A stretch of DNA of 9,327 nucleotides. Source: Clostridia bacterium (GTDB lineage: Bacteria > Bacillota > Clostridia > Christensenellales > CAG-1252). This document shows, piece after piece, positions 1 to 8,098 of the stretch. The notes under the pieces were generated by a model. It worked only from the letters and a program-made list of their open reading frames with translations, was not told where the DNA came from and did not search any database. A program made the translations under genes and the position numbers. The DNA lies in the NCBI GenBank assembly GCA_017455385.1, contig JAFTBD010000143.1:1-9327 (forward strand), read 5' to 3'. Positions within the stretch are counted from its first letter, which is position 1, and each line of letters opens with the position of its first letter.

Positions 1-199
1 AGGTGAAGCCGTCCTTGCTCGTCGCGAGACCGAGATAGATGTGGTGCGTGAGGTCGTTGCCCGCCGCACGATAAAGCATCTTGAACTCTCCGCTCTCCTC
101 ATCATAGATGACGGCGGGATTCAGGACGCAGAGTCCTTCCCAGCTGTCGCCTTGCGCTTTCAATATGGGGTTGCCGTCGTATTTATTCAGTTTGATCAT
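1..199 (-). CDS. GH130-like glycosidase/phosphorylase, N-terminal part (partial)
   Basis: The first 66 codons of a gene that runs off the window at base 1. The peptide begins MIKLNKYDGNPILKAQGD and continues with LCVLNPAVIYDEE, FKMLYRAAGND and HIYLGLATSKDGF. The series NPIL, NPAVIYDE, MLYRA and then a blade with SKDGF is the recognisable first propeller blade of GH130 proteins. There is no signal peptide, so it is probably cytoplasmic. It is clearly different from the complete GH130 at the other end of the locus (which has IIGEALPNIPW and FNSAVVPF), so it belongs to another subfamily and probably acts on a different linkage or chain length. The catalytic Asp lies outside the window. It follows the binding lipoprotein by 25 bases, so it is most likely in the same operon. 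Confidence 0.82.
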   Translation of the reverse strand, partial: MIKLNKYDGNPILKAQGDSWEGLCVLNPAVIYDEESGEFKMLYRAAGNDLTHHIYLGLATSKDGFT

Positions 200-207
200 T
201 TTTTCTG

Positions 208-212
208 TCCTT
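208..212 (-). promoter_or_regulatory. Ribosome binding site of the second GH130 gene
   Basis: AAGGA on the minus strand, eight bases before ATG 199, which supports that start. The 25-base gap after the lipoprotein gene holds no terminator. Confidence 0.7.
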
Positions 213-224
213 CTCTGTAGTTTT

Positions 225-2993
225 TTATGCCGCATAGGGCGTGCTCGTATTGGCGTCAAGTGCGATCGATTTGTCGAGAACGATCTCGTCGATATACAAT
301 TTGCCGCTTCTCCACAGGTCTACGTTGTATCTCTTGAGTGCGAGGGTGATCTGGGAGATGTTCGCCACGTCGCCAATATTGAACGCTTGCGTACCCGCAT
401 TATCTTTCGTGAACTTATTCAAACCGATGGTATAATACGTCCACTCGGAACTGACAGGCGTTTTCGTCCCTTCGCCGTCTTGGAGGTCGTACTGGTACTT
501 CGTGCCGTCTTTCAGGTAAATGACGAAAGACACCTGCGGCATGATATCCGAAGCCTGCGTCGCTTTCATCAAGAAGCGAATGCCCTGCGCCTCGACAGAC
601 TCGTCCACGAAGATGGTGGAGCTATAGGTGGCGTCCATGCCGCTCTTGTAGGGGAGCGCGAGGCTGTAACCCGAGCCGCTTGCCGTCACCTCATTGGTGA
701 GCTCGGGGTTCACCCAGCTCTCCTGCCCCGCCTTGGGCTCCCAACGGAGGATATTCGAATCGAAGTCATCCACGACGGTAAGGTTCGGATTCCCCGAAGA
801 GGGCTTGAGCTTGGTCTCCAACGTGTCGAAGACCGCCTTCTCTGCGACGATGAAGCGGATATTATCGAAAGCCACCGCGCTACCCGTCACGTAGTCTTTA
901 TCATTATGGAAATGATTGACCTTATCCGAAATGCCGAAGCCGATCTTCACGATATGATCGGGATCGACGGTCGCGGAACCTTTCTTGTAGTCGGGAAGAC
1001 GAGAGAACGCGGAGAAAGGTATCTTATAATAACGCCATTCATCCGTGACCGCGCTGACGCCGTTGCTGCCTGCGAGATAGACCGTCGGCTCGCCGAGCTC
1101 TTGCTGCGGGAAGGAATAGACCACGCCGTTATCCGTCATGAGATACACGACGACCTTGGCTTGGACGGTGACATTCTCCCACGAACCATCGTCTTTCTGC
1201 ACTTTCTTGACAGAGAAATCTTTCGCATAGAACTCGACGGCGTTATAGGGATTGTCCTCGATGGCGTCGATGGAGATGAAATACTCCGCCTCGCCCATAT
1301 TCGTCTTGTAATAGAACATACCGCAGGAATTCTTCATGCCGAGGGCATTCGTGGAGTCGAGCGCCATCGCCTCGTCCTTATTCGTGGAGGACATCTCCCA
1401 CGTGTAATACATCTCGACGGAATTGCCGTAGCCCTCGAAGTCCTCGATCATACCGTCTTCCTTGACGTCGGCGTGATACATCACCTTCTCCTCTTTCGCG
1501 AGCTCTGCCGCTATGGAGACGACGGAAACGTCCGAGATGGTGATGCGGCTCGTCGTATAGACGTTATTGATGACGCCGAACTGCATCTCTTTGATGCCGT
1601 AGAACTGGCGGAAACCGTCGCCGCCGAACTCCGACATCGTGAATGCCGTATAGGGGATGAGGAGGATGCCGTCTTCGGGAAGCGAACTGACCGGCTGTTG
1701 ATAAGACCAACGGTCGCCGTCCTCTTCGATGAGACGGATGCAGATCGTATGACTGCCCGAGAGGTGGTTATCATTCAGCTTCACCTTCATTTTGAAAGCG
1801 TCTCCCCTGCTGAGGATCACGCCGTTGACATTCACTTCGGGCTGATCCTGCACCGCCTGCTGTGTGGTGAGCGGCATCTTCACGAAGCCGTAGCCTTGGA
1901 TCCCCTTCGCGTTATTCTCATTCGCTGTGCCGCTGAAACTATAAGTCAGCGCGGAGCCGTCCTCCGAAACTTCGGTGCCGAAATTATAATTCTCGTACTT
2001 GATGCCCGCTTTATAGTCGTTGAAGTCAAGAGACGAGATGAAGAGCGGCGCATATTTCTCGTACGTGATGACCCTGAGGTCGCTGAAATACGCGATGCCG
2101 TCGCCGAAAGAATGCTCGAAGACGATCTCGAAACTCTTGAGGTTATGGAAGTCGAATTTGCGGTTCGCGATGGTGGTATCTTTGGTATGCAGATTGAACT
2201 CATCCTTATGGATGATGATGGTCTGCTTGGCATTATTCGCGAGTTTGATGGGAGCCTCCCAATACTCGTTGTCCTCGTCCACCACGCGGAAATAGACCTC
2301 CGCGTCGTCGCCTGCGTAATAGAAATTGAAATAGAAGGCGTCCACGCCGTAAAGCTCGATGTCTTCGCTGTGGGTAAAGACGACCCAACCGTCGGACATC
2401 TCATAGCCCTCGCCTTGGTTCGTATCCTCTTCGACGAAGGTGATGACGAGGGAGTCTCTGCCCGTTCCGAAGAAGTCCTTCTTATCCACCGCGACGGAAG
2501 CGACGGAACCGTCCTTGTGGCGAGTCCATTCGTCGGTATGGATGACATCCATCTCGATCTGTTCTTGAACGTTCGCCTTGTAATAGAAGTTCATCACTTC
2601 TTGCTTGCAGATCTTCTTTCTGGAATTCCCGATGGCGGTCACGCGCCAATAATAGGTGGTATCCTTGATCTTCAGCGCGGCGCCGATGTTGTACTCCGTG
2701 GTGATGATGCCGCTCTTCTTGAAATAAGAAGTGTCGTCATCCGTGAATTCTCCCGTGGTGACCTCGAGCTCGTAGTATTCCGCATTTGCGGAAGCCTCCC
2801 AAGAGAAGGTCGGCACGGTGAGGGTCTCATAGCCGACGGTCGGCGCCAAGGCGGAGAACTCCCCGAGCGCGCCCGACACTTCGGGATAGGTGACGTTATT
2901 GCTGCCGAAAGAGCCTGCATCCGCTTCGGTGCAAGCGAAGAGAGCAAATGCGGCAAGGAGCAATATAACTACGATAAATACTGTCTTTCTCAT
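225..2993 (-). CDS. Multi-module carbohydrate-binding-like surface lipoprotein
   Basis: A 922-residue predicted lipoprotein with no catalytic motif that I can see. The signal peptide ends in LFAC with Cys21. Residues about 50-140 look like an FN3-type domain (PTFSWEASANAEYYELEV, then TTYYWRVTA). Four beta-sandwich-like modules follow, at roughly 148-315, 320-494, 514-718 and 738-908. Modules two to four open with an Asp-Phe motif (LDFNDY, IEDFEGYG, VDDFDSN), and all four close with a similar strand (IAYFSDLRV, ITISDVSV, VAFDNIRF, LYIDEIVL). This layout is typical of galactose-binding-like carbohydrate-binding modules (CBM11/CIA30-like), but the families are not assigned. Probable role: glycan capture at the cell surface, a functional parallel to SusE/F-type binding proteins of Bacteroidota. 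It lies between the lipoprotein glycosidase and a second GH130 gene. Binding is inferred; an adhesive or structural role is possible. Confidence 0.85.
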   Translation of the reverse strand: MRKTVFIVVILLLAAFALFACTEADAGSFGSNNVTYPEVSGALGEFSALAPTVGYETLTVPTFSWEASANAEYYELEVTTGEFTDDDTSYFKKSGIITTEYNIGAALKIKDTTYYWRVTAIGNSRKKICKQEVMNFYYKANVQEQIEMDVIHTDEWTRHKDGSVASVAVDKKDFFGTGRDSLVITFVEEDTNQGEGYEMSDGWVVFTHSEDIELYGVDAFYFNFYYAGDDAEVYFRVVDEDNEYWEAPIKLANNAKQTIIIHKDEFNLHTKDTTIANRKFDFHNLKSFEIVFEHSFGDGIAYFSDLRVITYEKYAPLFISSLDFNDYKAGIKYENYNFGTEVSEDGSALTYSFSGTANENNAKGIQGYGFVKMPLTTQQAVQDQPEVNVNGVILSRGDAFKMKVKLNDNHLSGSHTICIRLIEEDGDRWSYQQPVSSLPEDGILLIPYTAFTMSEFGGDGFRQFYGIKEMQFGVINNVYTTSRITISDVSVVSIAAELAKEEKVMYHADVKEDGMIEDFEGYGNSVEMYYTWEMSSTNKDEAMALDSTNALGMKNSCGMFYYKTNMGEAEYFISIDAIEDNPYNAVEFYAKDFSVKKVQKDDGSWENVTVQAKVVVYLMTDNGVVYSFPQQELGEPTVYLAGSNGVSAVTDEWRYYKIPFSAFSRLPDYKKGSATVDPDHIVKIGFGISDKVNHFHNDKDYVTGSAVAFDNIRFIVAEKAVFDTLETKLKPSSGNPNLTVVDDFDSNILRWEPKAGQESWVNPELTNEVTASGSGYSLALPYKSGMDATYSSTIFVDESVEAQGIRFLMKATQASDIMPQVSFVIYLKDGTKYQYDLQDGEGTKTPVSSEWTYYTIGLNKFTKDNAGTQAFNIGDVANISQITLALKRYNVDLWRSGKLYIDEIVLDKSIALDANTSTPYAA

Positions 2994-3000
2994 CGTTTCC

Positions 3001-3008
3001 CCTCCTTA
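3001..3008 (-). promoter_or_regulatory. Ribosome binding site fused with the preceding stop codon
   Basis: Minus strand TAAGGAGG: the TAA ends the glycosidase gene and AAGGAGG is a perfect Shine-Dalgarno sequence seven bases before ATG 2993. The two lipoprotein genes are thus likely translationally linked. Confidence 0.85.
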
Positions 3009-4520
3009 CAGCCTTTCGCTCGACACCACGACGAAGCTCTTCGCGGGGACCGTGATCTCGGTCCTCTTATTCAGATTGCCGTCCACGACGTAATTCGGAA
3101 CGACGAAACCGTCCGAGCCGAGTTTCAAACTCGCTTTATTATAGACGTAGATATAGAGTTTACCGCTGTCTTTTACCTCTTCTTCGAGGACGAACTCACC
3201 TTTCACGGCTTTCGAGGAGCTGTTGAGGACGATATAGCCGCCCTTCGTGCGATCCTTGTCCACGGTGGACAAGACGCGCATCCCCTCCGAGAGACCGCCC
3301 GCATCGTAAAGGACGTTGCCCGGACGGAAGAGATTGGTGAGAAGCACGGAGGAATGATACCAAGGACGGTACTCCTGCATCTTCGCGGACGCGGCCGCGA
3401 GGGTGGAGAACATACCCCACTCTTTCGCCGTGGCGCCCGATGCGCCGTACATAAAGTGCATCGCGTCATCGAGATCCCAATACACGAGACCGTTGATGCC
3501 GCCGAGGATGCTCTGCACGGTGTAATCCGCCATCAGGTAGCCGTATTCGTAGTTGCGGATGAGCGCCTGACAGTCGGTGACGTCATTCTTACCGGTATAG
3601 AGACCCGCTTCCCAGATATACATCTGTTTGGTCTTGCCGAGCGCCTCGTCCTTCTTGCGCGTCTGACCGTAGAGGGAGGCGATGGTGTCCTTGTAGGTGC
3701 CCTTCTCGATGGTCATCTGCGTGACGTACATATGGATGCCGTAGTTGTTCACGACGTCCGCGAGGTTAGACGCGATCTTCGGCAGGTACAGCTCGCACCC
3801 TGCGATACCCGTCGTATCACCGCCGATGATGTCGAGATCGGTGAGACCGATGGAGTCGAAAGCGGCGCGAACGTTCCTGACCCCCTGCTCCCACTTGTCA
3901 TAGGTATTATAGTAATTCTTGGAGCTACCCTCATTTCCCGTGACATTCGGCTCGTTGGTATTCACGAACCAGCAGATACAGGTGTAGCCTTTGACCTTAA
4001 TGAGGTAATCCATCAGGTCCGCGCACATCTTCGCCCAACGGGGATCGGCGGTGGCATTCGGGATCATGCCGAATTCGTCCTTCTTCTGATTCGCGTCGCC
4101 GATGACGTTCCACACGCCGAAAGCGACCTTGACGCCGTGCGCTTGGCAGTAATCGAGCACGTCACAGGCATTCACCATCTGCTTGTTATTGAAATTGTAG
4201 CTCCAGGTGTCGTCCGAATAATCGTCCGGCGTGCCGTTCTTATTGAAGTCGGTGACGAACCAATCGAGATTGGTCATACAGCGGACGAGGGCGGGATCCA
4301 ACCGCTCGACGGCGGTCAGCACCCTATCCCACGAACCTTTTACCGTTTTTTTGGTGTCCTCATAGGTGCCCCACTCCACGCCGAGACCATCGAAAGACAG
4401 GGACACGACACGGTTCTTGGCGAAGACCACTTCACCGGTGTATTCCGCTTCTTCATGGCAGGCTGCGAGGACGCTCATAATGAGGATCAATAATAACAAT
4501 ATCGCAATTATTTTCTTCAT
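3006..4520 (-). CDS. Surface lipoprotein glycoside hydrolase, clan GH-A (GH5/GH30/GH39-like)
   Basis: A 504-residue predicted lipoprotein. The signal peptide runs MKK, a Leu/Ile-rich core and the lipobox VLAAC with Cys21. A TIM-barrel catalytic domain (about 35-385) shows FVNTNEPN with Glu190 as the likely acid/base, GIHMYV with His263 at the usual strand-6 position, and MYIWEAG with Glu304 as the likely nucleophile. Strands such as VKVAFGVWNVIG (130-141) fit a barrel. Residues about 385-504 look like an all-beta C-terminal domain, as in GH30 and GH39. The family is uncertain and the substrate unknown; beta-mannan or another beta-glycan would fit the GH130 context. The start has AAGGAAG almost touching the ATG, unusually close, but MKK plus signal peptide makes this start convincing. 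It lies six bases after the binding-protein stop and 12 bases before the next gene, whose ribosome site overlaps its stop. Confidence 0.85.
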   Translation of the reverse strand: MKKIIAILLLLILIMSVLAACHEEAEYTGEVVFAKNRVVSLSFDGLGVEWGTYEDTKKTVKGSWDRVLTAVERLDPALVRCMTNLDWFVTDFNKNGTPDDYSDDTWSYNFNNKQMVNACDVLDYCQAHGVKVAFGVWNVIGDANQKKDEFGMIPNATADPRWAKMCADLMDYLIKVKGYTCICWFVNTNEPNVTGNEGSSKNYYNTYDKWEQGVRNVRAAFDSIGLTDLDIIGGDTTGIAGCELYLPKIASNLADVVNNYGIHMYVTQMTIEKGTYKDTIASLYGQTRKKDEALGKTKQMYIWEAGLYTGKNDVTDCQALIRNYEYGYLMADYTVQSILGGINGLVYWDLDDAMHFMYGASGATAKEWGMFSTLAAASAKMQEYRPWYHSSVLLTNLFRPGNVLYDAGGLSEGMRVLSTVDKDRTKGGYIVLNSSSKAVKGEFVLEEEVKDSGKLYIYVYNKASLKLGSDGFVVPNYVVDGNLNKRTEITVPAKSFVVVSSERL

Positions 4521-4526
4521 ACTTCC

Positions 4527-6182
4527 TTATTTGAGACCAAGCGCTCTGTTGATCTCGCCCAACATCGTTTCCCAAGTGCCTTTCGAAACTTCATTCTTAT
4601 ATTGATCCAAGGTATAGCCGGAATTATAGAGGTAGTCTTGGACGCTCTTGTTCGCCGCTTCGAGCACGCCGCCCGCACGATCGGCCTTGGTGGGCGTGGA
4701 GAGCCATTTGACCTCTGCGGGTTCTTTCAGAATGCGGAGGTTCCCCGCCTCTTGCTGTGCCAGCATAAAGTCTTCCCAATCCTTTAAGATAGGATATGCG
4801 GAGGTGTCGGTCAGCGGGTCTTTATCAATGATGTCATACCCGAGCGTGCACATATAACGGAGATAACGCGCGCCGTTGTAGGGATTGACGTACTGATTGG
4901 TGCCCTCGCTCTTGGTCCAGCTGAGGAGCTTGATGCCCACGCCGTCTTTCCAAACGTAATTGTAATCACTGTATTCATCGTCGCCTTGGATGCTGTCCGC
5001 GGTGATCTCGACCTTCTCGTAGTCGTGACCCTCCACGCCGTAGAGACCGAAGAGAGTGCCCTCTTCCGAGAGGAGATAATCCATGATGGAGAGGATCTTC
5101 TCCATCTTCTCGTCCGAGATCTTGGAGGAGAAGAAGGTCATGGAGAACCAATCCTCCTGCCCTTCGAGAGCGTATTTGCCGTCCGGACCGGAGACCTTCA
5201 TGATCGCTGTCTTATCGTCAAGCTCTTCTTTGGAGAGCCTGCGGGTGCTGGTCTCCTGGATATTCTTGCGGAGAGTGGTGTAATTCGTCAGAGAGAGGTT
5301 CTCATAGAAGACGCCGATACGTCCGCCGTAGTAGACCTTATTCGCATCACCGTCATTGGAACGGAACTGATCATAACCGTAATAACCGTTTTCCACCCAC
5401 GCTTTCGCCTGTTTGAGACCATTCACATAGTTGTCGGTGGCGTAATTCGAGACGACCTCCGTCTTGGTGCTGTTATAAGTGAAGCAGTGCGGCGCGTCTT
5501 TATAGAAATTGATGATGGAGGGGAAGCCCCATTCGACGTCCGCGAGCGCGTAGACGTTACCGCTTTGACATTTATTATCATAGAATGCCTTGAGGAGCGC
5601 CGTAAACTCCGTCCAAGTATAATCGTCGTCCACTTCGATGTTAAGCTTGCCCTGCTCTTTGAGTTCCTTCGCCCAATCGCGACGGTACACGTAGGTAAAC
5701 GGGGTGAACTCCGCGACGTTGCCGTTGATATTCTTGGCGACGGGGATACCGTAAAGCTTGCCATCCACCTTGAAGTGCTTGATGTCGGCGACGCTCTCCA
5801 CGAGCTTCTTCACATTCGGCCACGGGCTGAGATCGTCCGGGAGCGCCTTCACGCTGCCGTCTTCGACGTACGCGAGATAGGTATTCGCGAAGTTATAGCT
5901 GTCAATGTCGTCCTGGAAGACATTCGGGAGCGAATTGCTCTGCCAGCTGGAAGACACCTGCGTGCTCCAGTCCGCCCAAGAATAAGACGACACTTTGAAC
6001 TTCGTGTCGAACATCTCCTCGAGCATGGCGGTATAGTCGTCCTCACCGTTCCAGTCATTGAAATACAAGTTCCTGATGGTGATGACGCTCTCATCGTCTT
6101 TATTGCGGTTACACGCCGCAAAGCCGACTGCGCAACTGAGCGCGATGGAAAGCGCGAGAATGATGAGCAAAACTTTTTTCAT
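4527..6182 (-). CDS. Sugar ABC transporter solute-binding lipoprotein (LipO/YtcQ-like)
   Basis: A 551-residue lipoprotein, the extracellular sugar receptor of the importer. It opens with MKK, a hydrophobic stretch and the lipobox GFAAC with Cys24 as the lipid anchor, followed by the charged linker NRNKDDES. Family-type segments include ITIRNLYFNDWN (35-46), GKLYGIP (141-147), YVYRRDWAKEL (164-174) and YTWTEFTALLKAF (188-200), all usual in extracellular solute-binding proteins family 1. The many Trp and Tyr residues suit stacking on sugar rings. The length (over 500) matches the large LipO/YtcQ class that pairs with LplB/LplC-type permeases, rather than the roughly 400-residue maltose-type receptors. 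It follows the permeases by 15 bases and precedes the glycosidase gene by six. The ligand is probably a manno-oligosaccharide, judging by the GH130 neighbours, but this is inferred. Confidence 0.93.
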   Translation of the reverse strand: MKKVLLIILALSIALSCAVGFAACNRNKDDESVITIRNLYFNDWNGEDDYTAMLEEMFDTKFKVSSYSWADWSTQVSSSWQSNSLPNVFQDDIDSYNFANTYLAYVEDGSVKALPDDLSPWPNVKKLVESVADIKHFKVDGKLYGIPVAKNINGNVAEFTPFTYVYRRDWAKELKEQGKLNIEVDDDYTWTEFTALLKAFYDNKCQSGNVYALADVEWGFPSIINFYKDAPHCFTYNSTKTEVVSNYATDNYVNGLKQAKAWVENGYYGYDQFRSNDGDANKVYYGGRIGVFYENLSLTNYTTLRKNIQETSTRRLSKEELDDKTAIMKVSGPDGKYALEGQEDWFSMTFFSSKISDEKMEKILSIMDYLLSEEGTLFGLYGVEGHDYEKVEITADSIQGDDEYSDYNYVWKDGVGIKLLSWTKSEGTNQYVNPYNGARYLRYMCTLGYDIIDKDPLTDTSAYPILKDWEDFMLAQQEAGNLRILKEPAEVKWLSTPTKADRAGGVLEAANKSVQDYLYNSGYTLDQYKNEVSKGTWETMLGEINRALGLK

Positions 6183-6186
6183 ATTT

Positions 6187-6192
6187 ACCTCC
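6187..6192 (-). promoter_or_regulatory. Strong ribosome binding site of the solute-binding protein
   Basis: A perfect GGAGGT on the minus strand, four bases before ATG 6182. It is a stronger match than those of the other transporter genes, which fits the excess of binding protein over permease that such importers need. Confidence 0.75.
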
Positions 6193-6197
6193 GTTTA

Positions 6198-7106
6198 TTA
6201 ACCTTTTATAGCACCCACTACCAAGCCCTTGACAAAGAACTTCTGTAAGAAGGGATAGAAACACATCATCGGAACGATGGAGAAGAAGACGCTCGCCATC
6301 GTCAAGCCTTCGGAATAGGTCGCCTTCTGCCCCAAGGTCTCCACCGAGCTCGCGCTCGTGGTGATCATCTCACGCAGGACGAGCTGCAAGGGTTTCAAAG
6401 ACTGGGTCTCGACGAAAAGCATACCGTTATACCAACTGTTCCAGTTACCGACCGCAAAGAAGAGTCCGATGGTCGCGAGCATCGGCAGGGACATCGGCAG
6501 ATACACCTTGAAGAAGATCTGGATGTCATTCGCGCCGTCTATCTTCGCCGATTCCTCGAGATCGGGCGGGAGGGACGCGAAATAGTTCCTCATCAGGAGC
6601 ATATTGTAGGTGTCGATAGCGCCCGGGATGATCATGACCCACAGGGTATTATAAAGCCCGAGATTCTTTATAAGGAAGAAATACGGGATGAGTCCGCCGC
6701 CGAAGAACATCGTGACGAGGATCATATTCATAACGAAATTCTTCCCTACCCACTTATTACGCGACAAGGCGTAGCCCGTGATGACGGTGAAGAATAATTG
6801 ATACGCCGTGCCGAGGAAAAGAAGGATCAAGGTGATCTTGACGCCCGACCACAGCATCGTGCTGCTGAAAACGGTGGCGTAGTTATCCATCGTGATCTCT
6901 TTCGGATAGAGAAGGAAAGGCGTATTCAGATAGATCCTCTCGGGAGAGATGGAGATAAGGAGCGCATTATAGAAAGGATAGATGATGATGAGCGCATACA
7001 GGAAGAGGATGGCGAAGATGACCCAGTCCATCGTGCCGACGCGTTTATCGAATGTGCTCCCCTTCGGGCGAAGGGGCATATAACTGATGTTCTCGAACTT
7101 TCTCAT
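6198..7106 (-). CDS. CUT1-type sugar ABC transporter permease (LplC/YtcP-like)
   Basis: A 302-residue inner-membrane protein, partner of the preceding permease. Hydrophobic segments are seen at about 27-52, 88-112, 124-146, 153-172, 205-222 and 268-287. The EAA loop reads EESAKIDGANDIQIFFKVYL (184-203), with the conserved IDGA. The C-terminus FFVKGLVVGAIKG is characteristic of this permease family, as is GYALSRNKWVGKN (111-123). The gene ends in tandem TAA codons 15 bases before the binding-protein gene. Its position between the other permease and the binding protein gives the usual CUT1 set, but no ATP-binding subunit is in the window. In Gram-positive bacteria such systems often share an MsmX-type ATPase encoded elsewhere; that is known for the family and not shown here. 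Confidence 0.95.
   Translation of the reverse strand: MRKFENISYMPLRPKGSTFDKRVGTMDWVIFAILFLYALIIIYPFYNALLISISPERIYLNTPFLLYPKEITMDNYATVFSSTMLWSGVKITLILLFLGTAYQLFFTVITGYALSRNKWVGKNFVMNMILVTMFFGGGLIPYFFLIKNLGLYNTLWVMIIPGAIDTYNMLLMRNYFASLPPDLEESAKIDGANDIQIFFKVYLPMSLPMLATIGLFFAVGNWNSWYNGMLFVETQSLKPLQLVLREMITTSASSVETLGQKATYSEGLTMASVFFSIVPMMCFYPFLQKFFVKGLVVGAIKG
7103..7106 (-). other. ATGA start/stop overlap coupling the two permeases
   Basis: The TGA ending the first permease (7103-7105) and the ATG opening the second (7104-7106) share bases as ATGA. This usually means translational coupling and would give equal amounts of the two channel halves. A GAGAGG ribosome site lies just upstream, inside the first gene. 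Confidence 0.9.
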
Positions 7107-8053
7107 ATGATACCTCTCTCGCCGCTGAGTTTCGCTATCCTATCCACGAAGATGACGAGGATGAAAGAAACAACGGACTTAAATAAGCCGACGGAGGCGC
7201 CGATACCCGCATTCACACGCTCACGGAAGGTGGTGCGGTAAATGTACGTATCGAGGATATCCGCTACGTCGTAGACCTGCGTATTATACATATTGAAGAT
7301 CTGGTCGAAACCGGCGGAAAGGATGCCGCCGACGGAAAGGATCAAAAGAAGGATCGCCGTGGGCTTGATGGCGGGGAGCGTGATATTTTTTATCTTCTGT
7401 AAACGAGTGGCGCCGTCGATATCCGCCGCCTCATACAGCTCGGGCGAGATGCCTGCCATCGTGGCGAGATAAATGATACTGCTCCAACCTGCTTCTTTCC
7501 ACACGTCGGATCCGAAAATGAGGGAGATGAAGACGCCGTCGTCCGCCAAGAATTGGATCCTCTCCCCTCCGAGCGCGGCGATGGTATTATTGATGATACC
7601 CGCCTGACTGAATATATTTGCGACGAGACCGCCCACGAGGACCCAGGACAGGAAGTGCGGGAAAGTGACGATGGTCTGCACAGTCTTCTTGAAGAAGCGA
7701 AGGCGGATCTCATTGATCAGCAAGGCGACGAGGAGCGCCGCGACGAAGCTGATGATGATCTTGCCGAGACCGATCAAGATCGTATTGCGCAGAACCTGCC
7801 AGAACCCGTCCGACTCGAATATGTACTTGAAGTTGCCGAGGCCGTCGCCCCCTGCCCACGGACTGCCGATAATGCCGGAATTCGGCAGATATTTCTTGAA
7901 AGCGATCAAGATGCCATACATCGGCACGTAGCAGAAAACGATGTAATAAATGATGGCGGGAATGATCATGAGAAGCAAGTATCTCGACTTCTTCACTCTC
8001 CCCCCGAAATCATTCAGCGGACTGTTTCTATCAATTATCAGTTTCCTATTCAT
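7103..8053 (-). CDS. CUT1-type sugar ABC transporter permease (LplB-like)
   Basis: A 316-residue inner-membrane protein, one half of the channel of an oligosaccharide importer. About six hydrophobic segments are visible, the first at about 25-50 (LLLMIIPAIIYYIVF), others near 89-113, 127-150, 174-200, 232-250 and 286-304. The BPD_transp_1 signature loop is clear: EAADIDGATRLQKIKNITLP (208-227), the cytoplasmic EAA helix that docks on the ATPase. The motif YVPMYGILIAFKKY near the N-terminus and the length are typical of the LplB/YteP group. An in-frame TAA lies just before ATG 8053, so no longer start is possible. The ribosome site is weak: ATAGG ten bases upstream, with AAAGGA further out. 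It follows GH130 by 45 bases and overlaps the next permease by four bases. A promoter-like sequence precedes it. Confidence 0.95.
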   Translation of the reverse strand: MNRKLIIDRNSPLNDFGGRVKKSRYLLLMIIPAIIYYIVFCYVPMYGILIAFKKYLPNSGIIGSPWAGGDGLGNFKYIFESDGFWQVLRNTILIGLGKIIISFVAALLVALLINEIRLRFFKKTVQTIVTFPHFLSWVLVGGLVANIFSQAGIINNTIAALGGERIQFLADDGVFISLIFGSDVWKEAGWSSIIYLATMAGISPELYEAADIDGATRLQKIKNITLPAIKPTAILLLILSVGGILSAGFDQIFNMYNTQVYDVADILDTYIYRTTFRERVNAGIGASVGLFKSVVSFILVIFVDRIAKLSGERGII

Positions 8054-8098
8054 CCCTTAAAAACCTATTCCTTTTTGTCGTCCGTCGATGAAAAAGCC

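Noticed and set aside
108..4493. Very long plus-strand open frame as a gene
   Set aside because: It is in exact codon register with two clear minus-strand genes with signal peptides and ribosome sites. Its translation shows no domains and is the expected product of reversed sense codons.
6205..6235. Possible second internal promoter before the binding-protein gene (TTGTCA and TATAAA on the minus strand)
   Set aside because: The spacer is 19 bases, too long for a good SigA promoter, and the -35 box has a mismatch. It lies in the conserved C-terminus of the permease, so chance is likely.
4986..6248. 420-codon plus-strand open frame
   Set aside because: It is an antisense shadow of the solute-binding protein gene in the same codon register.
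7892..7912. TTGAAAGCGATCAA resembling a catabolite-control (cre) site
   Set aside because: It has a mismatch to the consensus and lies inside permease coding sequence about 150 bases from the start. Such matches are expected by chance.
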